A DNA stretch of 64,000 nucleotides from Mediterranea sp. An20. Its GTDB lineage: Bacteria; Bacteroidota; Bacteroidia; Bacteroidales; Bacteroidaceae. Position 1 is the first letter of the stretch. Each line of letters starts with the position of its first letter. The notes below the pieces were generated by a model. The model saw only the letters and a program-made list of their open reading frames with translations, was not told the DNA's origin and made no database searches. The stretch is taken from contig NZ_NFJV01000015.1 of assembly GCF_002160055.1 (NCBI RefSeq), forward strand, positions 25,437 through 89,436. The letters are read 5' to 3'. Positions 18,190 through 27,247 of the stretch are shown piece after piece. Made by a program: the position numbers and the translations under genes.

Positions 18190-18879
18190 ATGAGCAATTA
18201 TCGGATTTTAGTAGTGGATGATGAAGAAGATTTGTGCGAAATCTTGAAATTCAATCTGGAGAATGAAGGCTATGAAATAGAAACAGCCAATTCTGCCGAA
18301 GAAGCCCTGAAAATGGACATCAGCAGTTATGACCTCTTGCTGCTTGACGTTATGATGGGAGAAATTTCCGGATTCAAAATGGCCAATATCCTGAAGAAAG
18401 ACCGGAAAACGGCACATATCCCAATCATATTCATTACGGCCAAAGACACGGAAAACGACACCATCACCGGGTTCAACTTAGGGGCAGACGACTATATCTC
18501 CAAACCATTTTCCCTGCGCGAAGTCACCGCACGCGTCAAGGCCGTGCTGAGACGCACCAAACAGGAAGAAGTGGCTGCATTGCCCGAACAGCTTACCTAC
18601 AAGACACTGGTTCTGGATATAGTAAAGAAAAAAGTAAGCATCGACGGCGAAGAGGCCTCTCTGACCAAAAAAGAGTTCGAGATTCTCCTCCTCTTGCTGC
18701 AAAACAAAGGAAGGGTCTTCTCCCGCGAAGACATCCTGCACCGCATCTGGAGTGACGAAGTTTATGTGCTCGACCGCACCATCGATGTGAACATCACCCG
18801 CCTGCGCAAAAAAATCGGTGCGTATGGTAAATGCATAGTAACCCGATTAGGATATGGATACTGCTTTGAAGCCGAATAA
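18190..18879 (+). CDS. OmpR/PhoB-family response regulator
   Basis: A 229-residue two-component regulator. The receiver domain (1-120) has the acidic pocket Asp10-Asp11, phospho-acceptor Asp53 in LLLLDVMMG, switch Thr in FITAKD and Lys in ISKPF. The C-terminal winged helix (about 130-228) ends in the usual VDVNITRLRKKIG and RLGYGYCFE. I chose ATG at 18190 because it gives the standard receiver start and lies 84 nt after a good promoter. The stop overlaps the kinase start by 26 bp. The upstream TGTAACA boxes suggest autoregulation. Target unknown; PhoB-like by architecture only. Confidence 0.93.
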   Translation: MSNYRILVVDDEEDLCEILKFNLENEGYEIETANSAEEALKMDISSYDLLLLDVMMGEISGFKMANILKKDRKTAHIPIIFITAKDTENDTITGFNLGADDYISKPFSLREVTARVKAVLRRTKQEEVAALPEQLTYKTLVLDIVKKKVSIDGEEASLTKKEFEILLLLLQNKGRVFSREDILHRIWSDEVYVLDRTIDVNITRLRKKIGAYGKCIVTRLGYGYCFEAE

Positions 18880-20635
18880 AAACAGACACTGCATCTCGTT
18901 CAGCTGGAAACTTTTCCTGTCTGTCATATCGCTGTTTATCGTTTTTGCCTTGTGTTTTATTGCTTATCAATATCAGCGCGAAAAAGAATACAAGGTAGAA
19001 TTGCTGAACATGCAGCTACAAGACTACAACGAACGCATGTACATGGAACTGCATGCGCTGAACGATAGCTTATGGGATTCCGTACTGGACCGGTACATTG
19101 CCAGGTACGTCAGCAAAGGACTGAGAGTAACCATTATCAACCTTCAGGGAAAGGTGCTGTATGATAACATGGGAGACAGCCTGCTCATGGAAAACCACAT
19201 TGGCAGACCTGAAATACAGAAGGCGCTGCGCGATGGAAAGGGGTACGATGTGAGACGCGTATCGGAAACGACCGGTGTGTCTTATTTCTATTCCAGCACA
19301 CTTTACGACAAGTTCATCATACGCTCTGCACTACCCTACAGCCTGAACTTGCTGAATCATCTTTCGGCCGACCCGCACTACATCTGGTTTACAGTAACCA
19401 TCACCCTGCTGCTGGCTTTCTTCTTCTACCGTTTCACTGCCAGACTGGGTAAAGCCATCAACCAGTTGCGCGAATTTGCCAAACGGGCGGACAAGAACGA
19501 ACCCATCGACATGGATTCAGATTTCCCACACAACGAGCTGGGAGAGATTTCGGAGCACATTGTGCAGATTTACAAGCGGCTGCGGGAAACCAAGGAAGCT
19601 CTCTACATCGAGCGGGAAAAGCTAATCACACACTTGCAGACTTCACGAGAGGGCTTGGGGGTGTTCAATAAAGACAAAAAAGAAATCCTGGTCAACAATC
19701 TGTTTACGCAATACAGCAACCTGATTTCCGACTCCAACCTGGAAGAAACAGAGGACATCTTTAACATCAATGAGTTCAAGCCTATCACGGACTTCATCGA
19801 CAAAACTCCCAAGAGGCCGTCCAACGAAGAGAAACGGATGTCTATCCACATCAACAAGAACGGCAGGATGTTCATTGTGGAATGCATCATCTTCCAAGAC
19901 CTCTGCTTTGAGATTTCCATCAACGATGTCAGCCAGGAAGAAGAACAGATTCGACTGAAAAGGCAGCTGACCCAAAACATAGCCCACGAACTGAAGACAC
20001 CCGTCAGCAGCATACAGGGCTATCTGGAAACCATCATCAGCACTGAAAACCTGCCGCACGACAAAATGGAAATCTTTCTGGAACGCTGCTATGCCCAAAG
20101 CACACGGCTCACCCGACTGCTGCGCGACATTTCCGTACTGACACGTATGGACGAAGCTGCCAATATGATTGACATGGAGAAGGTGGACATCAGCCTGCTG
20201 GTGGCCAACATCGTGAACGAAGTGGCCCTGGAACTGGAAGAGAAACACATCACGGTGGTCAACTCACTGAAGTCCAAGATACAGCTGCGTGGCAACTATT
20301 CGCTGCTCTACTCTATCTTCCGCAATCTGATGGACAATGCCATAGCCTATGCGGGCACCAACATACGCATCAACATCTCCTGCTTCCGCGAAGACGAGAA
20401 TTTCTATTATTTCAGCTTTGCCGACACAGGTGTAGGCGTAGCCCCCGAACATCTGAATCGCCTGTTTGAGCGCTTCTACCGCGTAGACAAAGGGCGTTCG
20501 CGCAAATTGGGCGGCACCGGCCTGGGACTGGCCATTGTGAAAAACGCAGTCCTCATACACGGGGGCACCATCTCTGCCAAGAACAGTCCGGGTGGAGGAC
20601 TGGAGTTCGTTTTCACCCTCGCAAAAGAAAAGTAA
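18854..20635 (+). CDS. Sensor histidine kinase
   Basis: A 593-residue membrane kinase, partner of the preceding regulator. It has TM1 at about residues 17-37, a periplasmic sensor of about 135 residues, TM2 at about 175-195, a HAMP-like linker, then a PAS-like stretch near EGLGVFNKDKKEILVNN. The HisKA phospho-acceptor is His378 in NIAHELKTPVSS. The ATPase has an N box RNLMDNAIAYA, G1 DTGVGVAPEHL and G2 GGTGLGLAIVKNA. All catalytic motifs are intact. Signal unknown; there is no phosphate transport gene nearby. Confidence 0.94.
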   Translation: MDTALKPNKNRHCISFSWKLFLSVISLFIVFALCFIAYQYQREKEYKVELLNMQLQDYNERMYMELHALNDSLWDSVLDRYIARYVSKGLRVTIINLQGKVLYDNMGDSLLMENHIGRPEIQKALRDGKGYDVRRVSETTGVSYFYSSTLYDKFIIRSALPYSLNLLNHLSADPHYIWFTVTITLLLAFFFYRFTARLGKAINQLREFAKRADKNEPIDMDSDFPHNELGEISEHIVQIYKRLRETKEALYIEREKLITHLQTSREGLGVFNKDKKEILVNNLFTQYSNLISDSNLEETEDIFNINEFKPITDFIDKTPKRPSNEEKRMSIHINKNGRMFIVECIIFQDLCFEISINDVSQEEEQIRLKRQLTQNIAHELKTPVSSIQGYLETIISTENLPHDKMEIFLERCYAQSTRLTRLLRDISVLTRMDEAANMIDMEKVDISLLVANIVNEVALELEEKHITVVNSLKSKIQLRGNYSLLYSIFRNLMDNAIAYAGTNIRINISCFREDENFYYFSFADTGVGVAPEHLNRLFERFYRVDKGRSRKLGGTGLGLAIVKNAVLIHGGTISAKNSPGGGLEFVFTLAKEK

Positions 20636-20765
20636 TAGGGATTGGCAAGGTCCTGCCTTCGGAAGAGTGACGCCATACCGCACCCGGCAGGGCAATGGCA
20701 CGTTGTAGACTGTCAACGGCAACAACCTATCAGACAGGCCGTTGGTTGTCATATATTCAAAGCCA

Positions 20766-20831
20766 GCTTATAAGCCTTCGGAAGTCTGCTTCCAAGCGCT
20801 TGGAAATTGGCTCCAGATACCAACGAAGGCA
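20766..20831. repeat. Degenerate 22-bp repeat array between the kinase and ferritin genes
   Basis: Units start at 20766 (GCTTATAAGCCTTCGGAAG), 20788 (GCTTCCAAGCGCTTGGAAA) and 20810 (GCTCCAGATACCAACGAAG), exactly 22 bp apart. Sequence similarity between units is partial, but the register and GCTT/TTCGGAAG content match the other arrays. It sits between convergent genes, in a 340-bp gap that also holds the terminator at 20888-20944. Confidence 0.6.
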
Positions 20832-20887
20832 ATCTGGCAGCCAAGCCCGCCTGCGCATCGCCATATAAAGGTCAAAATCCACACAGC

Positions 20888-20944
20888 AAAAAGAAGAGAG
20901 AGAAGATTGGCATCCATCTCCGGAGCAACCTTCTCTCTCTTTTT
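20888..20944. terminator. Bidirectional intrinsic terminator between the kinase and ferritin genes
   Basis: AGAGAGAGAAG (20895-20905) pairs with CTTCTCTCTCT (20930-20940). A T-run follows on the plus strand (20940-20944) and an A-run precedes (20888-20892), so it can terminate both convergent transcripts. Confidence 0.75.
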
Positions 20945-20975
20945 ACTTATTCGTATCCGAATGTCCGAACAATGC

Positions 20976-21458
20976 TTATTGACGGGCACCCAGCTTATCG
21001 TCGATGTAGTAGATGCCTGCTTCACCTGCCTTCTTCAGCACCTCAACTACTCCGGCAGCCGTAGCTTCTTCTTCCACCTGCTCGCGGATGAAGCTCCACA
21101 GGAAGTCCTGCGTGGCCTTATCTTTCTCGGCAGAAGCGATGTCTGTCAGCTCGTCGATCATCTTCGACACACGGCATTCGTGCTCGTACACCTGCTGGAA
21201 CACTTCCAACGGAGTGCCGAATTCATTGGGCACCACGTCTACCTTGTCCACCAAAGCCACACCACCGCGCTTAATCAGGTATGAAGCCATTTCGCAAGCG
21301 TGTCCGTTTTCTTCCTCTGACTGCTTCTTCAGCCATTTGGCCATGCCGCCGAAACCTTCTTTTTCCATATAGAAAGACATCGACAAATAAAGGTTAGCCG
21401 ACCACAGCTCTGCTGCAATCTGGTCATTGATAGCTTTTTGCAATTTCTCTGTAATCAT
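20976..21458 (-). CDS. ftnA: Ferritin (bacterial FtnA type)
   Basis: A 160-residue iron-storage protein. Ferroxidase ligands are at the same numbers as in E. coli FtnA: Glu17 (AAELWSANLY), Glu50 and His53 (EEENGHACEM), with a further conserved Glu in the DELTDIASAEKDK region. It oxidises Fe(II) and stores Fe(III) inside a 24-mer. ATG at 21458 gives the standard MITEKLQKAINDQI start; the longer frame to 21554 crosses the promoter. Single gene with its own promoter and a terminator behind. Confidence 0.95.
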   Translation of the reverse strand: MITEKLQKAINDQIAAELWSANLYLSMSFYMEKEGFGGMAKWLKKQSEEENGHACEMASYLIKRGGVALVDKVDVVPNEFGTPLEVFQQVYEHECRVSKMIDELTDIASAEKDKATQDFLWSFIREQVEEEATAAGVVEVLKKAGEAGIYYIDDKLGARQ

Positions 21459-21489
21459 AATCTTAATTAGTTTTATATTGAAAACGCCA

Positions 21490-21522
21490 CAAATGTAACG
21501 AGAATCAATGGAGATTGTTCTC
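21490..21522 (-). promoter_or_regulatory. Ferritin promoter with adjoining imperfect palindrome
   Basis: TACATTTG on the minus strand (21497-21490) is a consensus -7 box about 30 nt before the ATG. Immediately upstream, 21500-21522 forms an imperfect dyad, GAGAATCAAT against GAGAACAAT on the other strand, covering the -33 region where no TTTG is visible. A promoter with a weak -33 and a dyad in its place suggests activator control, for example by OxyR, which is known for ferritin in B. fragilis; here that is inference. Confidence 0.5.
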
Positions 21523-21668
21523 ATTATAACATTTTTTAAACAGGAGATACACACAGAAAAGGGAATATGGCGTTTTTACGGAAAAATAACAAGAAAAAGA
21601 AAAGCATTCTGGGGCGTTTTTTGTAATATTGCACTCAATTTTAATTCAAAAAACAAGTAATGTATATC

Positions 21669-22736
21669 ATGAAGAATTTGATGAAAAAGGGACTTCTGCT
21701 GCTCTGCATGATTCTTACGGCAGGCATCCTGCATGCCCAAGAGAATAACGACAGCAAATACCTGAAAGGGGCTGTGCCCGAAGTAGAAGGAAAAGTAGTG
21801 TTCAGCAAAGAATACAGCATTCCCGGCATGTCGCAAGACGAGATTTTCGACCGGATGCTGAAGTGGATGGAAACCCGCCTGAAAGAGAACGGTAACGACA
21901 GCCGCGTACTCTACCACAACCGGGAGAAAGGACAGATTGTGGGCACAGGAGACGATTGGATTGTATTCAGTTCCACTGCCTTGTCGCTGGACCGCACACG
22001 CATCATCTACCAGCTCACGGTAGTCTGCCAGCCCGAAAAGTGTGATTTCAGCATTGAGAAAATACGTTATATCTACCGGGAGGGCGAAGAGAAATATACG
22101 GCAGAAGAATGGATTACGGACAAATACGCCCTGAACAAGTCGCAAACCAAGTTAGTGCGCGGACTGGCCAAATGGCGCCGCAAGACCGTAGACTTTGCAG
22201 AAAGCTATTACCAACAGGTAGCTGATGCCCTGAGCGCAGTTGAATCGACCGAAACCCAAGAAACAGAAAAGGCCGAAGTCACTGCACCTGCAGAAGCTGC
22301 CCAGGCACCGATGGTGATTGTACCTAAGAAAAAAGTAGAAGTCGCCAAAGAAGCCGATACTCCGCAAAAGTCGCCCGCCGCTTACAGTGAGGTAGCTCCC
22401 GCTTCCCTGACGGCCAACGATATTCAGACAGGCAGCGGACGGCTGGTCATCGCCATAGGCTCCGATCCCTTCAACCAGACAGTCATGACGGCCAATGCCG
22501 GAGGTTCGCTGGGACAGGTAGAGGGCAAACCCGTGGTGTTCACTATCCTTTCGCCCGAACAGGCCCACGATGCCTTGGACCAGGCCACGGAATATACTGT
22601 CCGTTTCTATCCTAACGGCAGCAACGAACCGACACTCATCTTACAGTGCCGCAAGTTGCCTTCGCCCGCAACACCCGACGGAATGCCTCGCACCTACATG
22701 GGCGAAATTGTCAAAGCCGAGAAAGTAAACCAGTAA
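21669..22736 (+). CDS. Secreted DUF4468 domain protein
   Basis: A 355-residue exported protein. Signal peptide at residues 1-23 (MKNLMKKGLLLLCMILTAGILHA, cut before Q). The first half (VEGKVVFSKEYSIPGMSQDEIFDRMLKWMETR to WRRKTVDFAESYYQQ) is a DUF4468 domain with a TBP-like fold, common in Bacteroidetes and of unknown function. An Ala/Glu/Pro-rich linker (about 195-245) leads to a second beta-rich domain (about 250-355). A near-consensus -7 box, TAATATTG, lies at 21624-21631. It is followed after 5 bp by a small basic protein gene. Confidence 0.8.
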   Translation: MKNLMKKGLLLLCMILTAGILHAQENNDSKYLKGAVPEVEGKVVFSKEYSIPGMSQDEIFDRMLKWMETRLKENGNDSRVLYHNREKGQIVGTGDDWIVFSSTALSLDRTRIIYQLTVVCQPEKCDFSIEKIRYIYREGEEKYTAEEWITDKYALNKSQTKLVRGLAKWRRKTVDFAESYYQQVADALSAVESTETQETEKAEVTAPAEAAQAPMVIVPKKKVEVAKEADTPQKSPAAYSEVAPASLTANDIQTGSGRLVIAIGSDPFNQTVMTANAGGSLGQVEGKPVVFTILSPEQAHDALDQATEYTVRFYPNGSNEPTLILQCRKLPSPATPDGMPRTYMGEIVKAEKVNQ

Positions 22737-22741
22737 ATGTT

Positions 22742-22927
22742 ATGAGCATAGAAAAAGCTATCATGGAAGGCATTGTCTTTAAAGGGAAAAAAGACAAGCC
22801 GCAGGAAGAAAACAAAATAAAGACGAAAGCCAAAAAGAAAACATATATTACGGGGCAACATGGCTCGGCATCTGCCAAAATGAAAGCCGACATAAGACGG
22901 CGGCGGGCCAACCGGAATAAAAAATAA
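22742..22927 (+). CDS. Small basic protein of unknown function
   Basis: A 61-residue protein starting MSIEKAIMEGIVFKGKK, with about one third Lys or Arg and ending DIRRRRANRNKK. No membrane segment or known domain; high charge suggests nucleic acid or ribosome contact. It lies 5 bp after the DUF4468 gene and directly before a terminator, so it is the last gene of that transcript. Coding is supported by position and a clean start, not by homology. Confidence 0.6.
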   Translation: MSIEKAIMEGIVFKGKKDKPQEENKIKTKAKKKTYITGQHGSASAKMKADIRRRRANRNKK

Positions 22928-22951
22928 ACGCCCCTAAAAATTCTCGACTCA

Positions 22952-23016
22952 AGAGAGCGGAGCGCAACGAAACCGAAAGGGAACACCTGCTGTCGTGCGC
23001 TCTGCTCTCTCTTTTT
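22952..23016 (+). terminator. Intrinsic terminator after the DUF4468 unit
   Basis: AGAGAGCGGAGCGC (22952-22965) pairs with GCGCTCTGCTCTCT (22997-23010) with one mismatch, extended by ACGA/TCGT, then CTTTTT. The remaining 180 bp to 23197 contain no feature that I can see. Confidence 0.75.
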
Positions 23017-23196
23017 CTCCTTATTCAGCTACGCCGTTCCTGCTTCTGCCAAAGAGAACTATCAATTTGTTTCAAAAACACACAAAACAACTTACAATAC
23101 AAAACCTACCAACACCATTTTTCATCAGAATAAAACAATCCTGCAATTTTAACTAAAAAAGCAGGCAAACACGCCATTTATTTAAGCAAAACGACA

Positions 23197-23204
23197 TACT
23201 TTTG
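23197..23204 (+). promoter_or_regulatory. -7 box of the dapF transcript
   Basis: TACTTTTG matches TAnnTTTG, 49 nt before the dapF ATG. The -33 region is TTTA-like rather than TTTG. Confidence 0.5.
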
Positions 23205-23253
23205 CACAACCAACAAGACAAAAAGAAACAATTATAATTAAACCGCAATCAAA

Positions 23254-24078
23254 ATGGCAGAAACAATCAGATTTACCAAGATGCAGGGAGCAGGCAATGA
23301 CTACATCTACGTAAACACGCTCCGCTACCCCGTGCAACACCCCGAGGAGGCTGCCCGCCAATGGAGTGCGCCCCATACGGGGATAGGAAGTGACGGACTG
23401 GTGCTCATCGGCCCCTCTACCCAAGCAGACTTCAGCATGCGCATCTTCAATGCAGACGGATCGGAAGCCATGATGTGCGGCAACGCCAGCCGGTGTATCG
23501 GCAAATATGTATATGACTACGGACTGACAGAGAAAACAACTGTCACCCTCGACACGTTGTCTGGCATCAAGACCTTGCAACTACATACTAAAGATAACCG
23601 GGTCGAAACCGTCACAGTAGACATGGGAATACCGACACCCGGTCCCGGTAACCTACGGGAACAAACCATTGGAGCCGGAGAATATGCCTTTATCGGCACA
23701 ACAGTATCTATGGGCAATCCTCACTTGGTCATCTTTACCGACAACTTAGCACAGATTCCCTTGTCTGAGGTCGGTCCCCAATTGGAGCATCACCCGTGGT
23801 TTCCGGACCGCATCAACGTTGAATTCGCCCAGATATGGCCGGATGGAAGCATTCGTATGCGGGTATGGGAACGCGGTTCGGGCATCACACAAGCTTGCGG
23901 AACCGGAGCTTGTGCAACTGCCGTGGCTGCTTGCCTCACAGGACGTACCGGACGGCATGCTGTCATCCGGATGGATGGTGGCGACCTTACCATCGATTGG
24001 GATAAGGACACCGGACATGTACTGATGACGGGGGGAGCCACCAAGGTATTTGACGGAGAAATTGAAATAACACAATAA
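23254..24078 (+). CDS. dapF: Diaminopimelate epimerase
   Basis: A 274-residue PLP-independent epimerase converting LL- to meso-diaminopimelate for lysine and peptidoglycan. The two catalytic cysteines are Cys75 in [13 protein letters not shown] and Cys215 in [13 protein letters not shown], in the two mirror-image halves. N-terminal [12 protein letters not shown] is typical. The next gene, dapL, makes its substrate, so the pair covers two consecutive steps; the gap is 50 bp. Confidence 0.96.
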   Translation: MAETIRFTKMQGAGNDYIYVNTLRYPVQHPEEAARQWSAPHTGIGSDGLVLIGPSTQADFSMRIFNADGSEAMMCGNASRCIGKYVYDYGLTEKTTVTLDTLSGIKTLQLHTKDNRVETVTVDMGIPTPGPGNLREQTIGAGEYAFIGTTVSMGNPHLVIFTDNLAQIPLSEVGPQLEHHPWFPDRINVEFAQIWPDGSIRMRVWERGSGITQACGTGACATAVAACLTGRTGRHAVIRMDGGDLTIDWDKDTGHVLMTGGATKVFDGEIEITQ

Positions 24079-24128
24079 AAGCTGCATACCATAATATATT
24101 ATAGAACAACTTAAAACAACACGAAGAT

Positions 24129-25361
24129 ATGGCATTAGTAAACGAACATTTCTTGAAACTCCCAGGCAGTTACCTGTTCTCGGACATCGCAAAAAAAGTA
24201 AATACGTTTAAAATAACGCATCCCAGACAGCGCCTTATCCGCTTGGGCATCGGCGACGTCACCCGTCCCCTGCCTGCTGCTTGCATCGAAGCTATGCACA
24301 AAGCTGTGGATGAAATGGCAGACGCCGCCACTTTCCACGGATACGGTCCCGAACAAGGATATGACTTCCTGACTGAGGCAATTATCAAAAACGATTATGC
24401 GCCCCGCGGCATCCACTTCAGCACCTCAGAAATCTTTATCAGTGACGGAGCCAAAAGTGACACGGGCAACATAGGCGAGCTACTGCGATGGGACAACAGC
24501 ATGGGCATCACCGACCCCGTCTATCCCGTCTATGTAGACAGCAACATCATGTGCGGACGCTCTGGAGTGTTGGGGGAAGACGGCAAATGGAGCAATGTCA
24601 CCTACCTGCCTTGCACGGCAGAGAACCAGTTCGTCCCTGCCCTACCCGACCACCGGGTAGATCTGATTTACCTGTGCTATCCCAATAACCCCACAGGCAC
24701 CACGCTGACCCACGACCAGTTGAAGAAATGGGTAGACTATGCGTTGGAGAACGACACCCTGCTGGTATTCGACGCTGCTTACGAAGCCTACATACACGAA
24801 GACAACGTCCCCCACTCTATCTACGAGATACGAGGGGCCAAAAAGGTTGCCATCGAAATACGCAGCTTCTCAAAGACGGCCGGATTCACGGGAGTACGCT
24901 GCGGCTACACCGTAGTGCCCAAGGAACTGACTGCCGCCACGCTGACCGGTGAACGTATCCCTCTCAACCAGTTATGGAACCGCCGCCAATGCACCAAATT
25001 CAACGGCACCAGCTACATCACCCAACGTGCCGCCGAAGCCATCTATACGCCCGAAGGCAAACAGCAGGTGAAAGAAAACATTGAATACTATATGACCAAT
25101 GCCCGAACTATGAAAACGGAGCTTGAAGCCGCCGGACTGACTGTTTACGGCGGCGTCAACTCCCCCTACATCTGGCTACAGACTCCAGACGGAACCGGCT
25201 CGTGGAAATTCTTCGAACAGATGCTCTACAACGCCAACGTGGTTGGTACGCCCGGCGTAGGTTTCGGTCCCAGCGGCGAAGGATACATCCGCCTTACAGC
25301 CTTCGGCACACACGAAGACTGCCAGGAAGCCATGCAACGCATCCGCCAGTGGTTGCGATGA
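24129..25361 (+). CDS. dapL: LL-diaminopimelate aminotransferase
   Basis: A 410-residue fold-type I PLP aminotransferase that makes LL-diaminopimelate directly from tetrahydrodipicolinate and glutamate, bypassing the succinylase route. The N-terminus [18 protein letters not shown] and [11 protein letters not shown] are specific to DapL. The PLP lysine is Lys249 in [15 protein letters not shown]. It uses glutamate as amino donor, which may explain its grouping with nitrogen-assimilation genes just downstream. Confidence 0.96.
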   Translation: MALVNEHFLKLPGSYLFSDIAKKVNTFKITHPRQRLIRLGIGDVTRPLPAACIEAMHKAVDEMADAATFHGYGPEQGYDFLTEAIIKNDYAPRGIHFSTSEIFISDGAKSDTGNIGELLRWDNSMGITDPVYPVYVDSNIMCGRSGVLGEDGKWSNVTYLPCTAENQFVPALPDHRVDLIYLCYPNNPTGTTLTHDQLKKWVDYALENDTLLVFDAAYEAYIHEDNVPHSIYEIRGAKKVAIEIRSFSKTAGFTGVRCGYTVVPKELTAATLTGERIPLNQLWNRRQCTKFNGTSYITQRAAEAIYTPEGKQQVKENIEYYMTNARTMKTELEAAGLTVYGGVNSPYIWLQTPDGTGSWKFFEQMLYNANVVGTPGVGFGPSGEGYIRLTAFGTHEDCQEAMQRIRQWLR

Positions 25362-25421
25362 CAGGCGTGACCAGATAACCGACATTCATCAGGATACTCT
25401 AACTCTAACGGGAAAACGAAT

Positions 25422-25778
25422 ATGAAGAAGATTGAAGCTATCATCCGAAAGACCAAGTTTGAAGAGGTCAGAGATGCTTTGCTGGAGGCAGGCATCGAAT
25501 GGTTCTCGTACTACGATGTACGAGGCGTGGGCAAGTCGCGCCAGGCACGTATCTACCGGGGCATCATGTATGACACCAGTTCCATCGAACGCATCCTTCT
25601 CTCCATCGTGGTGCGTGACAGAAACGTAGAGAAAACAGTGAAAGCCATCATCGCCTCAGCACAGACGGGAGAGATAGGAGACGGACGTATCTTCATCAGC
25701 CCGGTAGAAGACGCCATACGCATCCGCACGGGAGAGAGAGGAGACATCGCACTCTATAATGCCGAGCAGGAAGAATGA
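25422..25778 (+). CDS. glnK: Nitrogen regulatory P-II protein
   Basis: A 118-residue signalling trimer that reports nitrogen and energy state and blocks the ammonium channel. The T-loop carries Tyr45 and Tyr50 (QARIYRGIMY), aligning with Tyr46 and Tyr51 of E. coli P-II, the latter being the uridylylation site. The B-loop region TGEIGDGRIFISPVEDAIRIRTGERG is intact. The T-loop sequence (GKSRQARIYRG) differs from the usual GRQKGHTELYRG. Directly followed by amtB, the usual glnK-amtB pair. Confidence 0.93.
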   Translation: MKKIEAIIRKTKFEEVRDALLEAGIEWFSYYDVRGVGKSRQARIYRGIMYDTSSIERILLSIVVRDRNVEKTVKAIIASAQTGEIGDGRIFISPVEDAIRIRTGERGDIALYNAEQEE

Positions 25779-25840
25779 TACGAACAGCAAAACCACAAGT
25801 TCACACTATCCTATACAAATACAACTAAACATCAAGCATT

Positions 25841-27112
25841 ATGGAAACGATTCTAACCTCTGCTCCCGTGTTGGACAGCGGCAACACGGCATGGATTATG
25901 ACAGCCTCTATCCTGGTCCTGCTGATGAGCATTCCCGGCATCGCCCTGTTCTACGGCGGATTGGTGAGGCAGAAGAATGTACTGAGCATCATCATGCAGA
26001 CTCTGTTTCTGGTGGCTGTGGTCAGCGTATTATGGGTGGCCATTGGCTATAGTTGGGTGTTCGGCACAGGATTCACTGAAACGGGTAACCCGTTGGGGGA
26101 AGTCATCGGGGGCTTTGACAAGGCATTCCTGTGTGGCATCCATGTAGATACGCTGACAACGGGCCAGATACCCGAACTGGCTTTCGTCATGTTTCAGTGC
26201 ATGTTTGCCATCATCACTCCGGCCCTTATTCTCGGGGCCTTCGCCGAGCGTATCAAGTTCAGCGGCTACGTGGTGTTCATCATACTATGGGTCATCCTGG
26301 CCTATTTCCCGCTGGCACACTGGGTGTGGGGCGGCGGTTTCCTGCAACAAATGGGAGCCATCGACTTTGCCGGCGGCACGGTGGTACATATCAACGCGGG
26401 CATCTCTGCCCTGGTTATGTGCATCCTGTTGGGACAGCGCGAAGATTTCCACCGGGGCCGTCACATCACTCCTCACAATGTGACCTTCGTATTCATGGGC
26501 ACCTCATTCCTATGGCTGGGCTGGTTCGGCTTCAATGCCGGCAGCGGACTGGCCGCCGATGGACTGGCCGCCAATGCTTTCGTAGTGACACACATCGCTA
26601 CGGCAACAGCAGCCATTACCTGGATGGCGATTGACTGGCTATGCAACCGGAAGCCGACGACGGTGGGTGCTTGTACGGGAGCGGTGGCAGGGCTTGTAGC
26701 CATCACCCCGGCAGCCGGGTCGGTCAGTCTCCTTGGTGCCTTCTGCATCGGGCTCATTACTCCTGTCATCTGCTTCCTGATGGTAGCTGCCGTGAAGCCC
26801 CGCTTGCGTTATGACGATGCGCTCGATGCCTTTGGTGTGCACGGCATGGGAGGTATCGTAGGGTCTATCCTCACAGGCGTGTTTGCCACGCAGGCCGTCA
26901 CCGGCGAAGGCGGGGTACAGGGAGCGTTGTACGGCGACTGGCACCAGCTATGGGTACAGATAGTCGCCACGGTGTTCTCTATCGTGTACAGTGCCGCAGT
27001 GACTTTCGTCCTATATAAGATAGTAGACAAGTTCGTAGGCATACGGGTAGACCGACGCATTGAAGAGGAAGGTCTGGACATCTACGAACATGGCGAAACG
27101 GCCTACAATTAA
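25841..27112 (+). CDS. amtB: Ammonium transporter (Amt family)
   Basis: A 423-residue channel with 11 predicted membrane helices. The twin pore histidines lie in GGTVVHINAGISALV and DDALDAFGVHGMGGIVG. SIPGIALFYGGLVRQKNVLS is the conserved first-helix region. It conducts ammonium or ammonia into the cell and is gated by the P-II protein encoded 62 bp upstream. The next gene is glutamine synthetase, so capture and assimilation are side by side. Confidence 0.96.
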   Translation: METILTSAPVLDSGNTAWIMTASILVLLMSIPGIALFYGGLVRQKNVLSIIMQTLFLVAVVSVLWVAIGYSWVFGTGFTETGNPLGEVIGGFDKAFLCGIHVDTLTTGQIPELAFVMFQCMFAIITPALILGAFAERIKFSGYVVFIILWVILAYFPLAHWVWGGGFLQQMGAIDFAGGTVVHINAGISALVMCILLGQREDFHRGRHITPHNVTFVFMGTSFLWLGWFGFNAGSGLAADGLAANAFVVTHIATATAAITWMAIDWLCNRKPTTVGACTGAVAGLVAITPAAGSVSLLGAFCIGLITPVICFLMVAAVKPRLRYDDALDAFGVHGMGGIVGSILTGVFATQAVTGEGGVQGALYGDWHQLWVQIVATVFSIVYSAAVTFVLYKIVDKFVGIRVDRRIEEEGLDIYEHGETAYN

Positions 27113-27247
27113 CCTGAGGCCCGACATCCCTCGACAAGTCCTTTCAGACACCCATCTCCGCAGGTCGTACCATTCCCCAGCGGAAAGGGCGGAAAGCAGA
27201 ACTTTACTCTAACAACATTATAAACCAACAGACAAAAAAAGACAACT

